Shown: positions 16,692 to 26,453, counted from the first letter of the stretch. The stretch: DNA of 51,048 nt from Lentisphaerota bacterium (GCA_022837245.1 JALHHX010000002.1:1-51048); one strand, 5' to 3'. Program-made: numbers and translations. Notes: generated from the sequence alone by a model not told the origin.

Positions 16692-18107
16692 ATGATGGAA
16701 GTGTCTAAGCTTGATTCTCTGTGGCTGCCGGATATTGGGGCCGTGTTCGTTGCGGAACCTGACGGCGGGTTGCTCGCCCACGGCTGGCATTGGACGGAAA
16801 GGCACCTGCAATGCGTATGGGCCGACAACAAGCTGCGCCCCGCACAGATGCGTTCCGGCTCCGGCGAAGAGGTGGCGGTCGCCGACCCCGGCCGCTGGAA
16901 TCTCGAGGCTGGTCCCGACTTTCTTGACGCGGTTGTTACCGTCGGCGGCAAGACTATGCGCGGCGACGTTGAAATCCACATCCGTCCGTCGGATTGGGCG
17001 GCGCACCACCACACCGGCGACCCGCGTTATGCGAACGTGGTCCTGCATGTGACGTGGTTCCCGGCCACCTCGGCGTCTTTGCCCGGGCACATCGCGACGG
17101 TGGCTTTGCGCGAAGCCGCCGCCTCGTCGCCCGGCTTCTCGTTTGACGCTATCGACCTATCTGCTTATCCCCATGCGGTTCTTCCAGAAACGCCGCGTCC
17201 ATGCGGCGAGGCGCTCGCCGAGGCGACCAAGGCGGAGGCGCAGGCCATCCTCGAATCGGCCGGGCTCAGCCGTCTGCGCCGCAAGGCGCTCCAGATGGCT
17301 TTGCGCCTCCAGGAGACGGGAAGCCGCAACCAGGTGTTTTACGAGGAATTCATGCGCGCGCTGGGCTACAAGGCGAACGCGGGCGCGATGCGCGCCGTCG
17401 CCGAACAAGTGCCGCTCGACCGTCTTTGCGCGGAGGACGATTTTGTTTCCCGCTACGCCATGCTCCTCGGTTCCGCCGGTCTGCTTCCGCAGCAGATCGG
17501 TGATGATGGTGGCGAAGACGCGCGCATTTTCCGCAAGCTCTGGGACGCCGCTTGGAAGCTCGGCGTGGCGGACGCCCCAAGCCGTCCTGTATGGCGCATC
17601 TCCGGTGTGCGCCCCGCGAACCATCCGCGCCAGAGGCTGGCGGCGGCGGCGGTGCTCTTCGCCACTCCCGGCCGCCTTCTTTTGGAACTCTCCAAGTTGC
17701 CCCGCCGAAGCGGCAAAGAGTGGGCGGACGGCGTGCACCGCGTAGTTTCGCAAATCATGGAAGAGTCGGCCGATTTTATGGCCGGGAGCATAGGCACGAC
17801 GGCGCGGATCGGCCGGCAGCGCATCAACACGATCATCATAAACGTCCTGCTGCCGCTTTACATGGCGGAGGGCATCGCCGACGCGGAAATGTGCCGTTCC
17901 ATTCCCGCCGAAGCCATGAACGAGCAGATAAAAGAGACGGCGTACAGGCTGTTTGGGCGCGACCACAATCCCGCGATGTACTCCACCAACGGATTGCGCA
18001 TGCAGGGCATAATAGAAGTGTGCAACGTCTTCTGCCTCTCGACAAAATCCCTCTGTTCCGACTGCGCCTTCGCACAGGCTCTGTCCAATACCGCAAGGCC
18101 TGAATGA
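16692..18107 (+). CDS. DUF2851-family protein
   Basis: A 471-residue protein of the DUF2851 family, function unknown. Recognised by the N-terminal block with PGRWNLEAGPDFLDA, GDVEIHIRPSDW, HHHTGDPRYANVVLHV, and the typical layout to a C-terminal Cys cluster (Cys448, Cys455, Cys458 in FCLSTKSLCSDCAF). The GDVEIH and AGPDF acidic residues look like a possible nuclease-type metal site; that is inference. AAGGGGG lies 6 nt before the ATG at 16692; the next codon but one is a second ATG (16695). The gene follows hydF by 16 bp and shares an ATGA overlap with the lytic transglycosylase gene, so the three may be co-transcribed without an obvious functional link. Confidence 0.85.
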   Translation: MMEVSKLDSLWLPDIGAVFVAEPDGGLLAHGWHWTERHLQCVWADNKLRPAQMRSGSGEEVAVADPGRWNLEAGPDFLDAVVTVGGKTMRGDVEIHIRPSDWAAHHHTGDPRYANVVLHVTWFPATSASLPGHIATVALREAAASSPGFSFDAIDLSAYPHAVLPETPRPCGEALAEATKAEAQAILESAGLSRLRRKALQMALRLQETGSRNQVFYEEFMRALGYKANAGAMRAVAEQVPLDRLCAEDDFVSRYAMLLGSAGLLPQQIGDDGGEDARIFRKLWDAAWKLGVADAPSRPVWRISGVRPANHPRQRLAAAAVLFATPGRLLLELSKLPRRSGKEWADGVHRVVSQIMEESADFMAGSIGTTARIGRQRINTIIINVLLPLYMAEGIADAEMCRSIPAEAMNEQIKETAYRLFGRDHNPAMYSTNGLRMQGIIEVCNVFCLSTKSLCSDCAFAQALSNTARPE

Positions 18108-19312
18108 ACCTGGCGAACTCTTCATTTATGCGTCTCATCCAGCTTGCGACGAAGTTCTGCGCGCCTCTTGCGGCGTTGCTGCTTGCTGGGTGTTGGTCGT
18201 TTGATCAGGATGGCTACCTCTACTACGATCCTCCTCGGGCCGATTCCGGAGGTGTGCTGGTTTCCGAGGTTCAGGAACGAATCGCCGCGCACGATGACGA
18301 TGCGCTTAGGGAGTTGCTTCATCGGGAGTTTGAGGCGCTACACGGCAACGATCCGGCAAAATTGCTCGAACTAAAGGACGGCGTGTCTCTTCTGGCGGAA
18401 AAAGCGCCTTTCATCCCGGGAATCGTGGAATACCTGTCGTGGCTTGAATCGCGCGCTGCTTATTTTGAAGCCGCCGAGGCCGCGCGCAATTACGCCGCAC
18501 AGGAGCTTTTACTGCAGCATCAGTTGGATCAAGAGTATCAAGCGCGGGTGGTGGCGTACCGCAAAGCACGCAGGCAAGACCGAGACCGGGAATTGGAAAA
18601 ACAGCGGCGCCTCTCCGAGGGCTGGATCGAGAAAGACGGCATATACTACCCAGTTGACAAAAAAGGGGCCTCAGTCTCGTTCCCGCAGCTGCCAGACGAA
18701 TACCGAATTGCTCCGCAACCAAAAATCGAAACCGGGCCGCCGCCCCCGAAACCGCCGGTAAAACCGAAATCCGAAGCCGCATTGTATTCCGCCGCCGTGC
18801 GCGACAGGAACTACTGGCAAGGCGCTGTCGGGAAACATGCCAAGCCGAGGCGTTCAGATGCGATGATACCGCGGATAGAGCCCGCATTTGTCTCCGCCGG
18901 GCTTCCGGTGGAGCTCGTGTGGATCGCGGAGGTTGAATCCACGATGGATCCAAACGCCAAAAGCCCGGCGGGCGCGGCGGGTCTCTTCCAATTGATGCCC
19001 AACACGGCCAGATCCCTTGGCTTGAAGCTCAGTCCCACGGATCAGCGCTTGATCCCCGAGCACAATTCGCGCGCCGCGGCCAAGTATCTTCGGACCCTCT
19101 ACGGACGTTTCGGCTCATGGCCGCTAACACTCGCGGCATACAACGCAGGGGAAGGGCGCGTCGCCTCGCTTTGCAGAAAGCACAAGACGAAATCCTTCGA
19201 CGTCATCGCTCCAGGGCTTCCGTCCGAAACGCAGATGTACGTTCCGCGCGTTCTCGAAACCATCCGTTTGCGCACAGGTGTCGATCCCGACACCTTGCCA
19301 CCACCTTCTTAG
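18104..19312 (+). CDS. Lytic murein transglycosylase, lipoprotein
   Basis: Cleaves the MurNAc-GlcNAc bond of peptidoglycan to give 1,6-anhydro products. A 402-residue pre-lipoprotein: hydrophobic signal, then lipobox LLAGC with Cys30 as the expected lipidation site. The central region (about 60-200) is helical, charged and probably coiled, followed by a Pro-rich linker (TGPPPPKPPVKPK). The C-terminal SLT domain (about 245-380) carries the catalytic Glu278 in AEVESTMDP, then AGAAGLFQLMPNTA and LTLAAYNAGEGRV. The order matches MltD/soluble lytic transglycosylase proteins without LysM repeats. It overlaps the DUF2851 gene by ATGA. A later start, the ATG at 18128, would give a shorter signal and is possible. 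Confidence 0.9.
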   Translation: MNLANSSFMRLIQLATKFCAPLAALLLAGCWSFDQDGYLYYDPPRADSGGVLVSEVQERIAAHDDDALRELLHREFEALHGNDPAKLLELKDGVSLLAEKAPFIPGIVEYLSWLESRAAYFEAAEAARNYAAQELLLQHQLDQEYQARVVAYRKARRQDRDRELEKQRRLSEGWIEKDGIYYPVDKKGASVSFPQLPDEYRIAPQPKIETGPPPPKPPVKPKSEAALYSAAVRDRNYWQGAVGKHAKPRRSDAMIPRIEPAFVSAGLPVELVWIAEVESTMDPNAKSPAGAAGLFQLMPNTARSLGLKLSPTDQRLIPEHNSRAAAKYLRTLYGRFGSWPLTLAAYNAGEGRVASLCRKHKTKSFDVIAPGLPSETQMYVPRVLETIRLRTGVDPDTLPPPS

Positions 19313-19323
19313 CAACAGTGCTA

Positions 19324-20508
19324 TTAAGAGGGGCTTGAGTGTTCCGGGCCGGACACCGCCGGTGGAAGGCGCCACAGTTCGCAGTGTTCGGACAATTGGC
19401 GGATTATGGCGTTTTTCAGGTTGTCAAGCCCGTATCCGGCTTTGGCTGAGATCCAAATAGCCTGCGGATATCTCTTCGTAAGGCGTTCGTGCGCTTCGCC
19501 GCCGACGCCGTCGTCGCACTTGTTCAGGACAAGCAGGCGCGGGACGTCACGCGCTCCTATCTCTTCGAGTGTGCTTCGGCATACTTCGATGTGGTCATCG
19601 ACGGCCGGATATTGCGAATCGACGACCACGAGCAGCAGATCCGCATGCGCCGCGACGTCCAATGTGGACTTGAAGCTGGCGATGAGGCCGTGTGGCAGGT
19701 TGCGTATCAAGCCGACGGTGTCGGTCATCATGATCTGCCGTGAGGGCGAAAGCCAGACCTTGCTTGTCTTTGTGTCGAGCGTTGCGAAAAGCATGTCGTC
19801 GACGAAGGTGGATGAATCCGAAAGGGTGTTCAGGAGTGTTGATTTCCCTGCGTTTGTGTATCCGACGAGCGAGACGACCGGCCACTTCCGTTTCGCCGTG
19901 CCGCGCGCCGTCTGGCGTGACTGCACGGCATCCAGTTTTTTCTTCAGCTCGTTGATGCGGCGGCGCAGCGGTTCGTTTCTAAGTTGTAGATGGCTTTCAC
20001 CGGGGCCGCGCACGTTCGCCCTGCCTTTGAAGCGCTGCTGCGATTCGGTGACGGGGATGCGCTTGAGTTGGAACTGCAGGCGCGCCAATTCGACCTGCAG
20101 CTTGGCCTCCGACGAACGGGCGCGTCTCGCGAAGATCTCGAGGATTATCTCCGTGCGGTCGAGGATGCGCACACCCAGCGCCTTCCATAGATTGTGGGCT
20201 TGTATGGCGCTTAGCCCGTTGTCGAAGACCACCGTGTTGGCTCCGGAGTGTTCGAGGATTGCCTTGAGTTCCCCAATCTTTCCGGTGCCGATCATCGTGC
20301 CGCCATCTGGCTTGTCGCGGCGCTGTTCGACGGCGCAGACGACCTCCAGACCCGCCGTCTCGGCGAGGCGGCCCAATTCGAGCACCGAATCAGCGGCCTC
20401 GTCTCGGTTCATCCGTGAATGGATGACCTGCACGAGTACGGCGCGTTCGACTTCTTTTGTATCGTGGAGAATAGTCAACTTAGTCCTGTCGTGCCCATCG
20501 GAGGGCAA
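19324..20508 (-). CDS. hflX: Ribosome-associated GTPase HflX
   Basis: GTPase that binds the 50S subunit and splits or rescues stalled ribosomes. The N-terminal HflX domain (NTVVFDNGLSAIQAHNL, then RTEIILEIFARRARS) precedes a helical linker and the G domain: G1 VGYTNAGKSTLLN, G2 FATLDTKTSK, G3 DTVGLIRNLP, G4 LNKCDD, G5 SAKAGYG. About 394 residues, normal length. No ATG is available near the N-terminus. A TTG at 20508 opens the longest frame, but a TTG at 20478 (start LTILHDTKEVERAVL) has AGGA 5 nt upstream and a better leader from the promoter. It is divergent from glgP and convergent with the transglycosylase gene, 11 bp apart. Confidence 0.93.
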   Translation of the reverse strand: MPSDGHDRTKLTILHDTKEVERAVLVQVIHSRMNRDEAADSVLELGRLAETAGLEVVCAVEQRRDKPDGGTMIGTGKIGELKAILEHSGANTVVFDNGLSAIQAHNLWKALGVRILDRTEIILEIFARRARSSEAKLQVELARLQFQLKRIPVTESQQRFKGRANVRGPGESHLQLRNEPLRRRINELKKKLDAVQSRQTARGTAKRKWPVVSLVGYTNAGKSTLLNTLSDSSTFVDDMLFATLDTKTSKVWLSPSRQIMMTDTVGLIRNLPHGLIASFKSTLDVAAHADLLLVVVDSQYPAVDDHIEVCRSTLEEIGARDVPRLLVLNKCDDGVGGEAHERLTKRYPQAIWISAKAGYGLDNLKNAIIRQLSEHCELWRLPPAVSGPEHSSPS

Positions 20509-20526
20509 CTGATTTTAATCCCCTTG

Positions 20527-20556
20527 ATTCTAAGACATAAAATGATGGAAAGTCAA
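20527..20556 (-). promoter_or_regulatory. Sigma70-type promoter of hflX
   Basis: On the minus strand, TTGACT (plus 20551-20556) and TAGAAT (plus 20527-20532) with an 18-bp spacer. Same form as the promoters at 14487 and 30143. Confidence 0.62.
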
Positions 20557-20578
20557 GGAAAGTACCACTATTCCTTCC

Positions 20579-20607
20579 TTGCCCGTGGACGGCGCTTTTG
20601 GTAAAAT
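20579..20607 (+). promoter_or_regulatory. Putative promoter of glgP
   Basis: TTGCCC at 20579-20584 and TAAAAT at 20602-20607, 17-bp spacer. It is back to back with the hflX promoter. A GAGGGGA ribosome-binding stretch lies about 8-14 nt before the ATG at 20647. Confidence 0.48.
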
Positions 20608-20646
20608 CCCGCCAAGTTAACATTTTTAACATGAGGGGATGACTTT

Positions 20647-23205
20647 ATGGAGCGGTTTAAGAATTACACTGTTTTGCCCAAAGTGCCGGATAAGCTTTCT
20701 TTTCTGCAGGTTCTCGCAAACAATGTCTGGTGGGCATGGAACATAGAGGCCTCAGGGTTGTTCAGACGGATCGACCCTGAGATCTTCCGCAACTCCGGCT
20801 TCAACCCGGTGGTACTGCTTTCGTCCGTGAGGCAAGAGCGGCTCGAGGAGCTGGCGGCGGACTCGTCGTTCCTGTCGCACATGAAATCGGTCGAGGAGCA
20901 GTTCAAGGCTGAAGTACTAAAATCGCGCCATTGGAAGAACATAAACGATCCCCACCGCTGCGTAGCGTATTTTTCGATGGAATTCGGCCTCCAGGAGAGC
21001 ATTCACATCTATTCTGGCGGCCTTGGGATTTTGGCGGGCGACCATCTTAAATCCGCCTCCGACCTCGACGTGCCGCTTTGCGCAATAGGCATCTTTTACC
21101 GCGAGGGGTATTTCGAGCAGGATCTAGACCGCAACGGCCATCAGATTGAATACTATCCCGAGAATGACGTTCACAAGTTGCCGGTTAACCCGGCCTACGA
21201 CGCCTCCGGCAACCAGGTGAAGATATCCGTGCCGCTTGCGGAGGGGCCGCTCGCCGCGGCCGTGTGGCGCCTCGACGTGGGGCGTATACCGCTGTACCTG
21301 CTTGACACGAACCTGCCGGAGAACAAGCCCGAATTCCGCGAGATATCGGGGCGCCTCTACGGGGGGGACAAGCTAAACCGCCTGCGCCAGGAAATCCTGC
21401 TGGGCATTGGTGGCATGCGAGCCCTTGTGGCGATGGGCTACGAAGTGGCGGTGAGCCACATGAACGAAGGTCACGCCGCTTTCCTCGGCCTCGAGCGCAT
21501 AGCAATGGCGATGCGCTCCGGGCTTTCGTTCGACGAGGCGCATGAGTTCGTCAGGCGAACGAGCGTGTTCACCACGCACACGCCGGTGCCGGCCGGCAAT
21601 GAGACGTTCGACCTTGGCCTCCTGTACCCGCACCTCAAGGCGATCGAGTCAGAAGGCGGCGTGGCGGCGAACGTTGCGATGTCCATGGGAAAGGCGACCG
21701 GGGACACCAAGACCAACGAGTTTTCCATGACGATACTCGGTCTGAACTGCTCCGAATATTGCAACGGCGTCTCGCGCTTGCACGGCGTAGTCGAGCGCGA
21801 CATGTGGAAGCACCTCTGGCCGGATTTCCCGGTGTCGGAAGTGCCGATCGGCCATATAACAAACGGCGTGCACGTGCCGACGTGGATTTCCTCAGACAAC
21901 TACCAGCTTTACGCGAGCGTGCTCGGCCCCGACTGGGACAAACGCCTCTTGACGGAGAGCCAGGTCGAGAAGATCGACCACATCCGCGACGAGGATCTCT
22001 GGCGGGTGCACGATGCGTCACGGGCGCACTTGATACGCGTCGCCCGCGAACACCTGGAGCGTTGCAGCACGAAGCGCAACGCGTCGTTTGAAGAGCTGGC
22101 CTCTGTGCGAAACGTCCTCGACAAGGACGCGCTGACAATCGGCTTCGCCAGGCGTTTTGCCACGTATAAACGAGCCACGCTGCTACTCTCCGACCCCACT
22201 CGCCTGAAGCGCATCCTGCTCGATCCCGCGCGCCCCGTGCAGATGATATTCTCCGGCAAGGCCCATCCGGCTGACTTTGACGGCAAGCGCTTTATACAAG
22301 AGATGGTGCAGTTTTCGAAGGATCCCGAGTTGAAGGGGAGGATAATTTTCCTCGAAAACTACAACATACATATCGCGCGCCGGCTGGTGCGCGGCGTGGA
22401 CGTCTGGCTGAACACGCCGCGGCGCCCGAACGAGGCGTCGGGCACTTCGGGGATGAAGGCGTGCATTAACGGCGCCATACACGTCTCGACTCTCGACGGC
22501 TGGTGGCCCGAGGGCTACAGCAAGGACTGCGGCTGGGCGATAGGCGGCAGCGAGGAATACCAGGACGTCGCCACGCAGGACCAATCGGACGCACAGGCCC
22601 TGTACAATCTGCTCGAGTCGGAAATCGTCCCTGCTTTCTATGACCGCCCATTCGGCGAAATCCCCGTGCGCTGGATTGCCATGATGAAGAAGTCAATCAA
22701 AATGAGCCTGAACAAGTTCTCAAGCTCGAGAATGGTGTCCGAATACGGCGAGCAGGCGTACAAGCCAGCTTTCTATGACTTCGATTCGCTCGTTGCCGAC
22801 GACTTCGCCGTCATACGCCGCGAGGTGGCCAAGCAGAAGGACATTTTGTCGAAATGGTCTTCGGTGCGTGTTGGTTTCCCCGAAACGAGCCGCGATCTCG
22901 CCAAGAGCTTCGTGGGCGATGAATTCGAGGCCACGGTGAGAGTGCAACTTGGTGGAATTTCCCCGGACGACGTTTCCGTCGAGTTCTTCTCGGGCGTGCT
23001 CGATTCGCGTTCGGGAGTCATCTCCGGGAATGGGAACGAGATGTATCTCGCCGAAACCCTCGCGGACGGTGATTATCTGTACAAGCAGAAGGTGAAATGC
23101 TCAAATGTCGGGACGTTTGGATATTCGGCACGCGTTTTCCCGAAAGACAGGACTTTGCGCGAGGAAATGCCGGGCTATATGGCATGGGGTTCCAGAAGGA
23201 TGTGA
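20647..23205 (+). CDS. glgP: Alpha-glucan (glycogen) phosphorylase, DUF3417-containing type
   Basis: Releases glucose 1-phosphate from glycogen or maltodextrins using pyridoxal phosphate. At 852 residues it belongs to the Thermus/archaeal-type phosphorylases with an N-terminal DUF3417 region (LANNVWWAWNIEASGLFRRI). Further motifs are YFSMEFGLQESIHIYSGGLG, MNEGHAAFLGLER and TTHTPVPAGNETF. ASGTSGMKACINGAIHVST contains the PLP-binding Lys, followed by LDGWWPEGY. The last about 150 residues are family-specific. ATG with a good ribosome-binding site. glgA follows 82 bp downstream, with two inverted repeats between. Confidence 0.95.
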   Translation: MERFKNYTVLPKVPDKLSFLQVLANNVWWAWNIEASGLFRRIDPEIFRNSGFNPVVLLSSVRQERLEELAADSSFLSHMKSVEEQFKAEVLKSRHWKNINDPHRCVAYFSMEFGLQESIHIYSGGLGILAGDHLKSASDLDVPLCAIGIFYREGYFEQDLDRNGHQIEYYPENDVHKLPVNPAYDASGNQVKISVPLAEGPLAAAVWRLDVGRIPLYLLDTNLPENKPEFREISGRLYGGDKLNRLRQEILLGIGGMRALVAMGYEVAVSHMNEGHAAFLGLERIAMAMRSGLSFDEAHEFVRRTSVFTTHTPVPAGNETFDLGLLYPHLKAIESEGGVAANVAMSMGKATGDTKTNEFSMTILGLNCSEYCNGVSRLHGVVERDMWKHLWPDFPVSEVPIGHITNGVHVPTWISSDNYQLYASVLGPDWDKRLLTESQVEKIDHIRDEDLWRVHDASRAHLIRVAREHLERCSTKRNASFEELASVRNVLDKDALTIGFARRFATYKRATLLLSDPTRLKRILLDPARPVQMIFSGKAHPADFDGKRFIQEMVQFSKDPELKGRIIFLENYNIHIARRLVRGVDVWLNTPRRPNEASGTSGMKACINGAIHVSTLDGWWPEGYSKDCGWAIGGSEEYQDVATQDQSDAQALYNLLESEIVPAFYDRPFGEIPVRWIAMMKKSIKMSLNKFSSSRMVSEYGEQAYKPAFYDFDSLVADDFAVIRREVAKQKDILSKWSSVRVGFPETSRDLAKSFVGDEFEATVRVQLGGISPDDVSVEFFSGVLDSRSGVISGNGNEMYLAETLADGDYLYKQKVKCSNVGTFGYSARVFPKDRTLREEMPGYMAWGSRRM

Positions 23206-23207
23206 CC

Positions 23208-23223
23208 GCCGGCACTTGCCGGC
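23208..23223. repeat. Inverted repeat directly after glgP
   Basis: GCCGGCA, CT, TGCCGGC: perfect 7-bp arms just past the glgP stop. There is no T-run, so it is not a classical terminator. It overlaps the candidate -35 of glgA. Confidence 0.55.
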
Positions 23224-23261
23224 TCGAATTAGAATGCGGTATGATGCCGGTTAACCGGCAT
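23216..23261 (+). promoter_or_regulatory. glgA promoter with overlapping 18-bp palindrome
   Basis: TTGCCG (23216-23221), 18 bp, TATGAT (23240-23245). A perfect palindrome ATGCCGGTTAACCGGCAT (23244-23261) overlaps the -10 and the predicted start point, the expected place for a repressor operator. The regulator is unknown. Confidence 0.45.
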
Positions 23262-23287
23262 TGTTCCGTAGGAAAAATGGGGTTGAT

Positions 23288-24823
23288 ATGCAGGAAAACG
23301 GAAAAAACTCGAAACCCACAACGGGCGCGAAACCGCGGATTCTGATAGTTACACCTGAGATCACGTATCTTCCGCCGGGCATGGGCAACATGGCCAACAT
23401 GATGTCGGCGAAGGCCGGCGGCATGGCCGATGTGTCGGCATCGCTTGTAAGCGCCCTGTTCGCGCAGGGGGCGGACGTTCACGTGGCCCTCCCGCACTAC
23501 CGCAAGATGTTCCACGTCGACGTTGGCAACCTGATCGACCGCGAGCTGATGCTCTATAAATCCGTTCTGCCAGATTCGCGCATTCACCTGGCTCAGGACA
23601 GGATGTTCTACTACCGCGACAAGGTTTACAGCTCATACAGCGAGGACAACCCAAGGCTCGCGCTTGCGTTCCAACGCGAGATAATAAACAACATCATCCC
23701 ATCCGTGCGCCCTGATCTAATCCACTGCAATGACTGGATGACGGGGCTCGTCCCCGCCGCCGCGCGCCGCCTCGGCATACCATGCCTGTTCACGCTGCAC
23801 AATATACACACGCACAAAGTCACGCTCGAGCAAGTCGAAAATATCGGGATCGATGCTGCGGAATTCTGGGAGTATCTATACTACATGCGCATGCCGTACA
23901 ACTATGAGGAAACTCGCTCGCGCAACTATGTCGATATGCTCGCCAGCGGCATTTTCGCCTCGCATTACATAAACACCGTCAGCCCGGAATTTCTCAGGGA
24001 AATCGTCAGGGGAATGCACGACTTTGTGCCGCCGCAGATTCGAGACGAAATAAGGGCCAAGGACGCCGCGGGCTGCGCCAAAGGGATACTAAACGCGCCG
24101 GATGACAGCTACAGGCCGTCCACAGACAACGCGCTGCCCGTGAAATACGAAGCAGACACGCATGTGGAAGGGAAGTGCGCCGCAAAACGTCTGCTCCAGG
24201 ATAGACTCTCACTAACTAGCAATTGCAACGCCCCTGTCCTTTTCTGGCCTTCTCGCCTCGATCCGGTCCAGAAAGGCTGCTCACTGTTGTCGGACATCTT
24301 GTACAATGTGGTTTCAAAATATCGGGACGAAGGGCTTCAGGTCGTGTTCGTAGCAAACGGCGCATACCAACGGGTTTTCCACGACATCGTAGTCTTCCAC
24401 GGATTTGACGACCGCGTGGCCGTCGTTGATTTCGACGAGGATCTCTCACGCCTCGCCTACGCCGCCTCCGACTTTGTGCTCGTCCCGTCGCTTTTCGAAC
24501 CATGCGGTCTGCCGCAAATGGTCGGGCAGCTCTACGGCACACTCCCGATAGTGCACGACACTGGCGGGCTGCACGACACCGTGGAGCACCTCGACGCCGC
24601 CAAGTCGACAGGCAACGGATTCGTCTTTAAAAACTACGATTCCGCCGCGCTTTCATGGGGCATCGACGAGGCGATGCGTTTCTACAATTCTCCCGGCGAA
24701 GTCCGCGCAGATCAGATCTCCCGCGTGATGCGCGAAAGCTCCAAACGCTTCACGCATCAAGAATGCGCCAAGGCGTACATCGACATGTATGAACACATGT
24801 TAAAGAGGCCTCTCATCGTTTAA
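23288..24823 (+). CDS. glgA: Glycogen synthase (GT5)
   Basis: Elongates alpha-1,4-glucan from ADP- or UDP-glucose. 511 residues. The N-terminal donor-loop motif is SAKAGGMADV (KxGG), with VTPEI before it. Then HCNDWMTGLVPAA, LHNIHTHK, a C-terminal FWPSRLDPVQKG and the retaining-GT motif LFEPCGLPQM followed by GTLPIVHDTGGLHDTV. The start at 23288 (MQENGKNSKP) is preferred over an upstream TTG (23261), which overlaps the palindrome. It pairs with glgP as a storage unit. No glgC or glgB is in the window. The remnant permease begins within a few bases of its stop. Confidence 0.94.
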   Translation: MQENGKNSKPTTGAKPRILIVTPEITYLPPGMGNMANMMSAKAGGMADVSASLVSALFAQGADVHVALPHYRKMFHVDVGNLIDRELMLYKSVLPDSRIHLAQDRMFYYRDKVYSSYSEDNPRLALAFQREIINNIIPSVRPDLIHCNDWMTGLVPAAARRLGIPCLFTLHNIHTHKVTLEQVENIGIDAAEFWEYLYYMRMPYNYEETRSRNYVDMLASGIFASHYINTVSPEFLREIVRGMHDFVPPQIRDEIRAKDAAGCAKGILNAPDDSYRPSTDNALPVKYEADTHVEGKCAAKRLLQDRLSLTSNCNAPVLFWPSRLDPVQKGCSLLSDILYNVVSKYRDEGLQVVFVANGAYQRVFHDIVVFHGFDDRVAVVDFDEDLSRLAYAASDFVLVPSLFEPCGLPQMVGQLYGTLPIVHDTGGLHDTVEHLDAAKSTGNGFVFKNYDSAALSWGIDEAMRFYNSPGEVRADQISRVMRESSKRFTHQECAKAYIDMYEHMLKRPLIV

Positions 24824-24824
24824 C

Positions 24825-26442
24825 AGGAAGCATAAGAGTTTCGCGCAAAAGGTCATAAAAAGCCTGACCCTTGCAGACGTATTCTGTCTTTCGACTGGAG
24901 CCATGATAAGCGCCGGGATTTTCCTACTCCCGGGTGTTGCCTACTCACACATAGGGCCGGCTATAATTGTTATGATTAACCTGCTCAGCACAGAAGCTGC
25001 TGCCATGCTTCAGCGAATAATGGTGTTTTTTCTTCTTGCCATAATGCTAGCGTACATGGCACTGGGAGTTGGTAAAATCGAAGTCACGCAGTATTCTCCG
25101 TTTTTCTTTGAAAACATAGGTTGGAGGGATGTCTTTATAGAGGCAGGATTCATCTTCGTTTCGTTCGGCGGTTTGATGGGCGTGGTAAGCGTTGCTGAGG
25201 AAGTGGAAAACCCACGTCGAAGTTTGCCTTTCGGCATCCTATGGACCCTCGGCATAGTCACATTTTTTTACGTCTCAGTTATGGTGGTGACTGTTGGCGC
25301 CATCCCCCCGTCGGATTTGATTGGATCTCAGACGCCGCTGGCAGACCCGCCGGCCGTCATTGCGGAAATTTAGGTTATTTAGTGCTGACGGCTGGGGCGC
25401 TTCTTGCCTTCGTGACGACGGGCAACGCCGGGATAATGGGAGCAGCACGATACCCCGTGGCTCTCGCGCGCGACGGGCTAATGCTTAAGCTGTTAGCCAA
25501 GACGAGCGGCTCTCGCGCAATCCCCGTTCCAGCATTGCTTTTCACAAGTGGCGTAATGTGCCTCTTGCAGTTCCTTCCAATCGAGCAACTTGTGTCGGTG
25601 TCTTCAACATTAGTGATGCTTTCCTATGTCATAAACAACCTGTCAGTGCTCTTAATGAGGGAGAGCGGAGTGCTTAACTACCGCCCAACGTTCCGTACGC
25701 CGCTATATCCAATTCCGCCAATTATGTGCATCATGCTTTTTTCCATGATGATCATGAGACTCGGCGATTACGCGCTCAACACCGTCTTCCTCCTGATTTT
25801 TGTCAGTGTAATAATGTGTTTTTCCACGGCGGGAATGTCCAGAAAGAGACCGCCTTAATGCATCTGCTTGGACGAATGACGCTAGGCGACAATGCGTGCC
25901 ACGGGTCTCATGAGCTGGAAGGCGAATTGCGCGAGGTGGTGCGTATGCGCGGCAACATAGTTTCAGATGCTTTTGATGTCGCAATCTCGGAAGATCCCGT
26001 TTTTATTGTCCCTGGCACACAAACCTTCGAAGAGTTTTTCAGCGAAATAGGAAAGCATGTCAGCGGCAGGCTTGGATTCGCCCCAGAGAAAATTACGAAC
26101 AAGCTCATTGAGCGCGAAGTGCAATCTAGCACTGTGATTTCGCCTGGCGTTGCTGTGCCACACGCAACGATTTCCGACCGTGGCGACTTTTTTGAAATAA
26201 TTTTGGTCAAATCGGAGGGTGGCGTTGATTTCGGTAGCGGCTATGCGCCAGTTAATACAGTAATATTAATGTTTTCCTCCCCTGGAAAAAGATCGGAATA
26301 TTTGCGAGGATTGGCCATGGTGGCGCAGACAATACTCAGCGGCAAATTTGAATCGAGATGGGAAAAAGCCCAAACCCAGGAACAGCTAAAGGACGTTTTC
26401 CTATTGGCGCACAGTAGACGCCAGAGCTTCTCCGATTACTAG
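24825..26442 (+). pseudogene. Decayed APC-family amino acid permease fused to a PTS-EIIA-like domain
   Basis: Three frames together describe one protein. Frame A (to about 25370): LTLADVFCLSTGAMISAGIF, GPAIIV, then a jump of roughly 100 residues to membrane segments ending in SDLIGSQTPLADPPAVIAE. Frame B (from about 25365 to 25858): GYLVLTAGALLAFVTTGNAG, ARYPVALARDGL, further membrane helices, RKRPP stop. Frame C (from about 25840 to 26442): a cytosolic domain with STVISPGVAVPHATIS, whose His codon at 26161 matches the phospho-His of EIIA type-2 domains. No start codon is visible at the 5' end, which abuts glgA. Two frameshifts plus an internal deletion make it non-functional. Intact relatives would be about 600-650 residues. 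Confidence 0.8.
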
Positions 26443-26453
26443 CTTTTTCCTTG

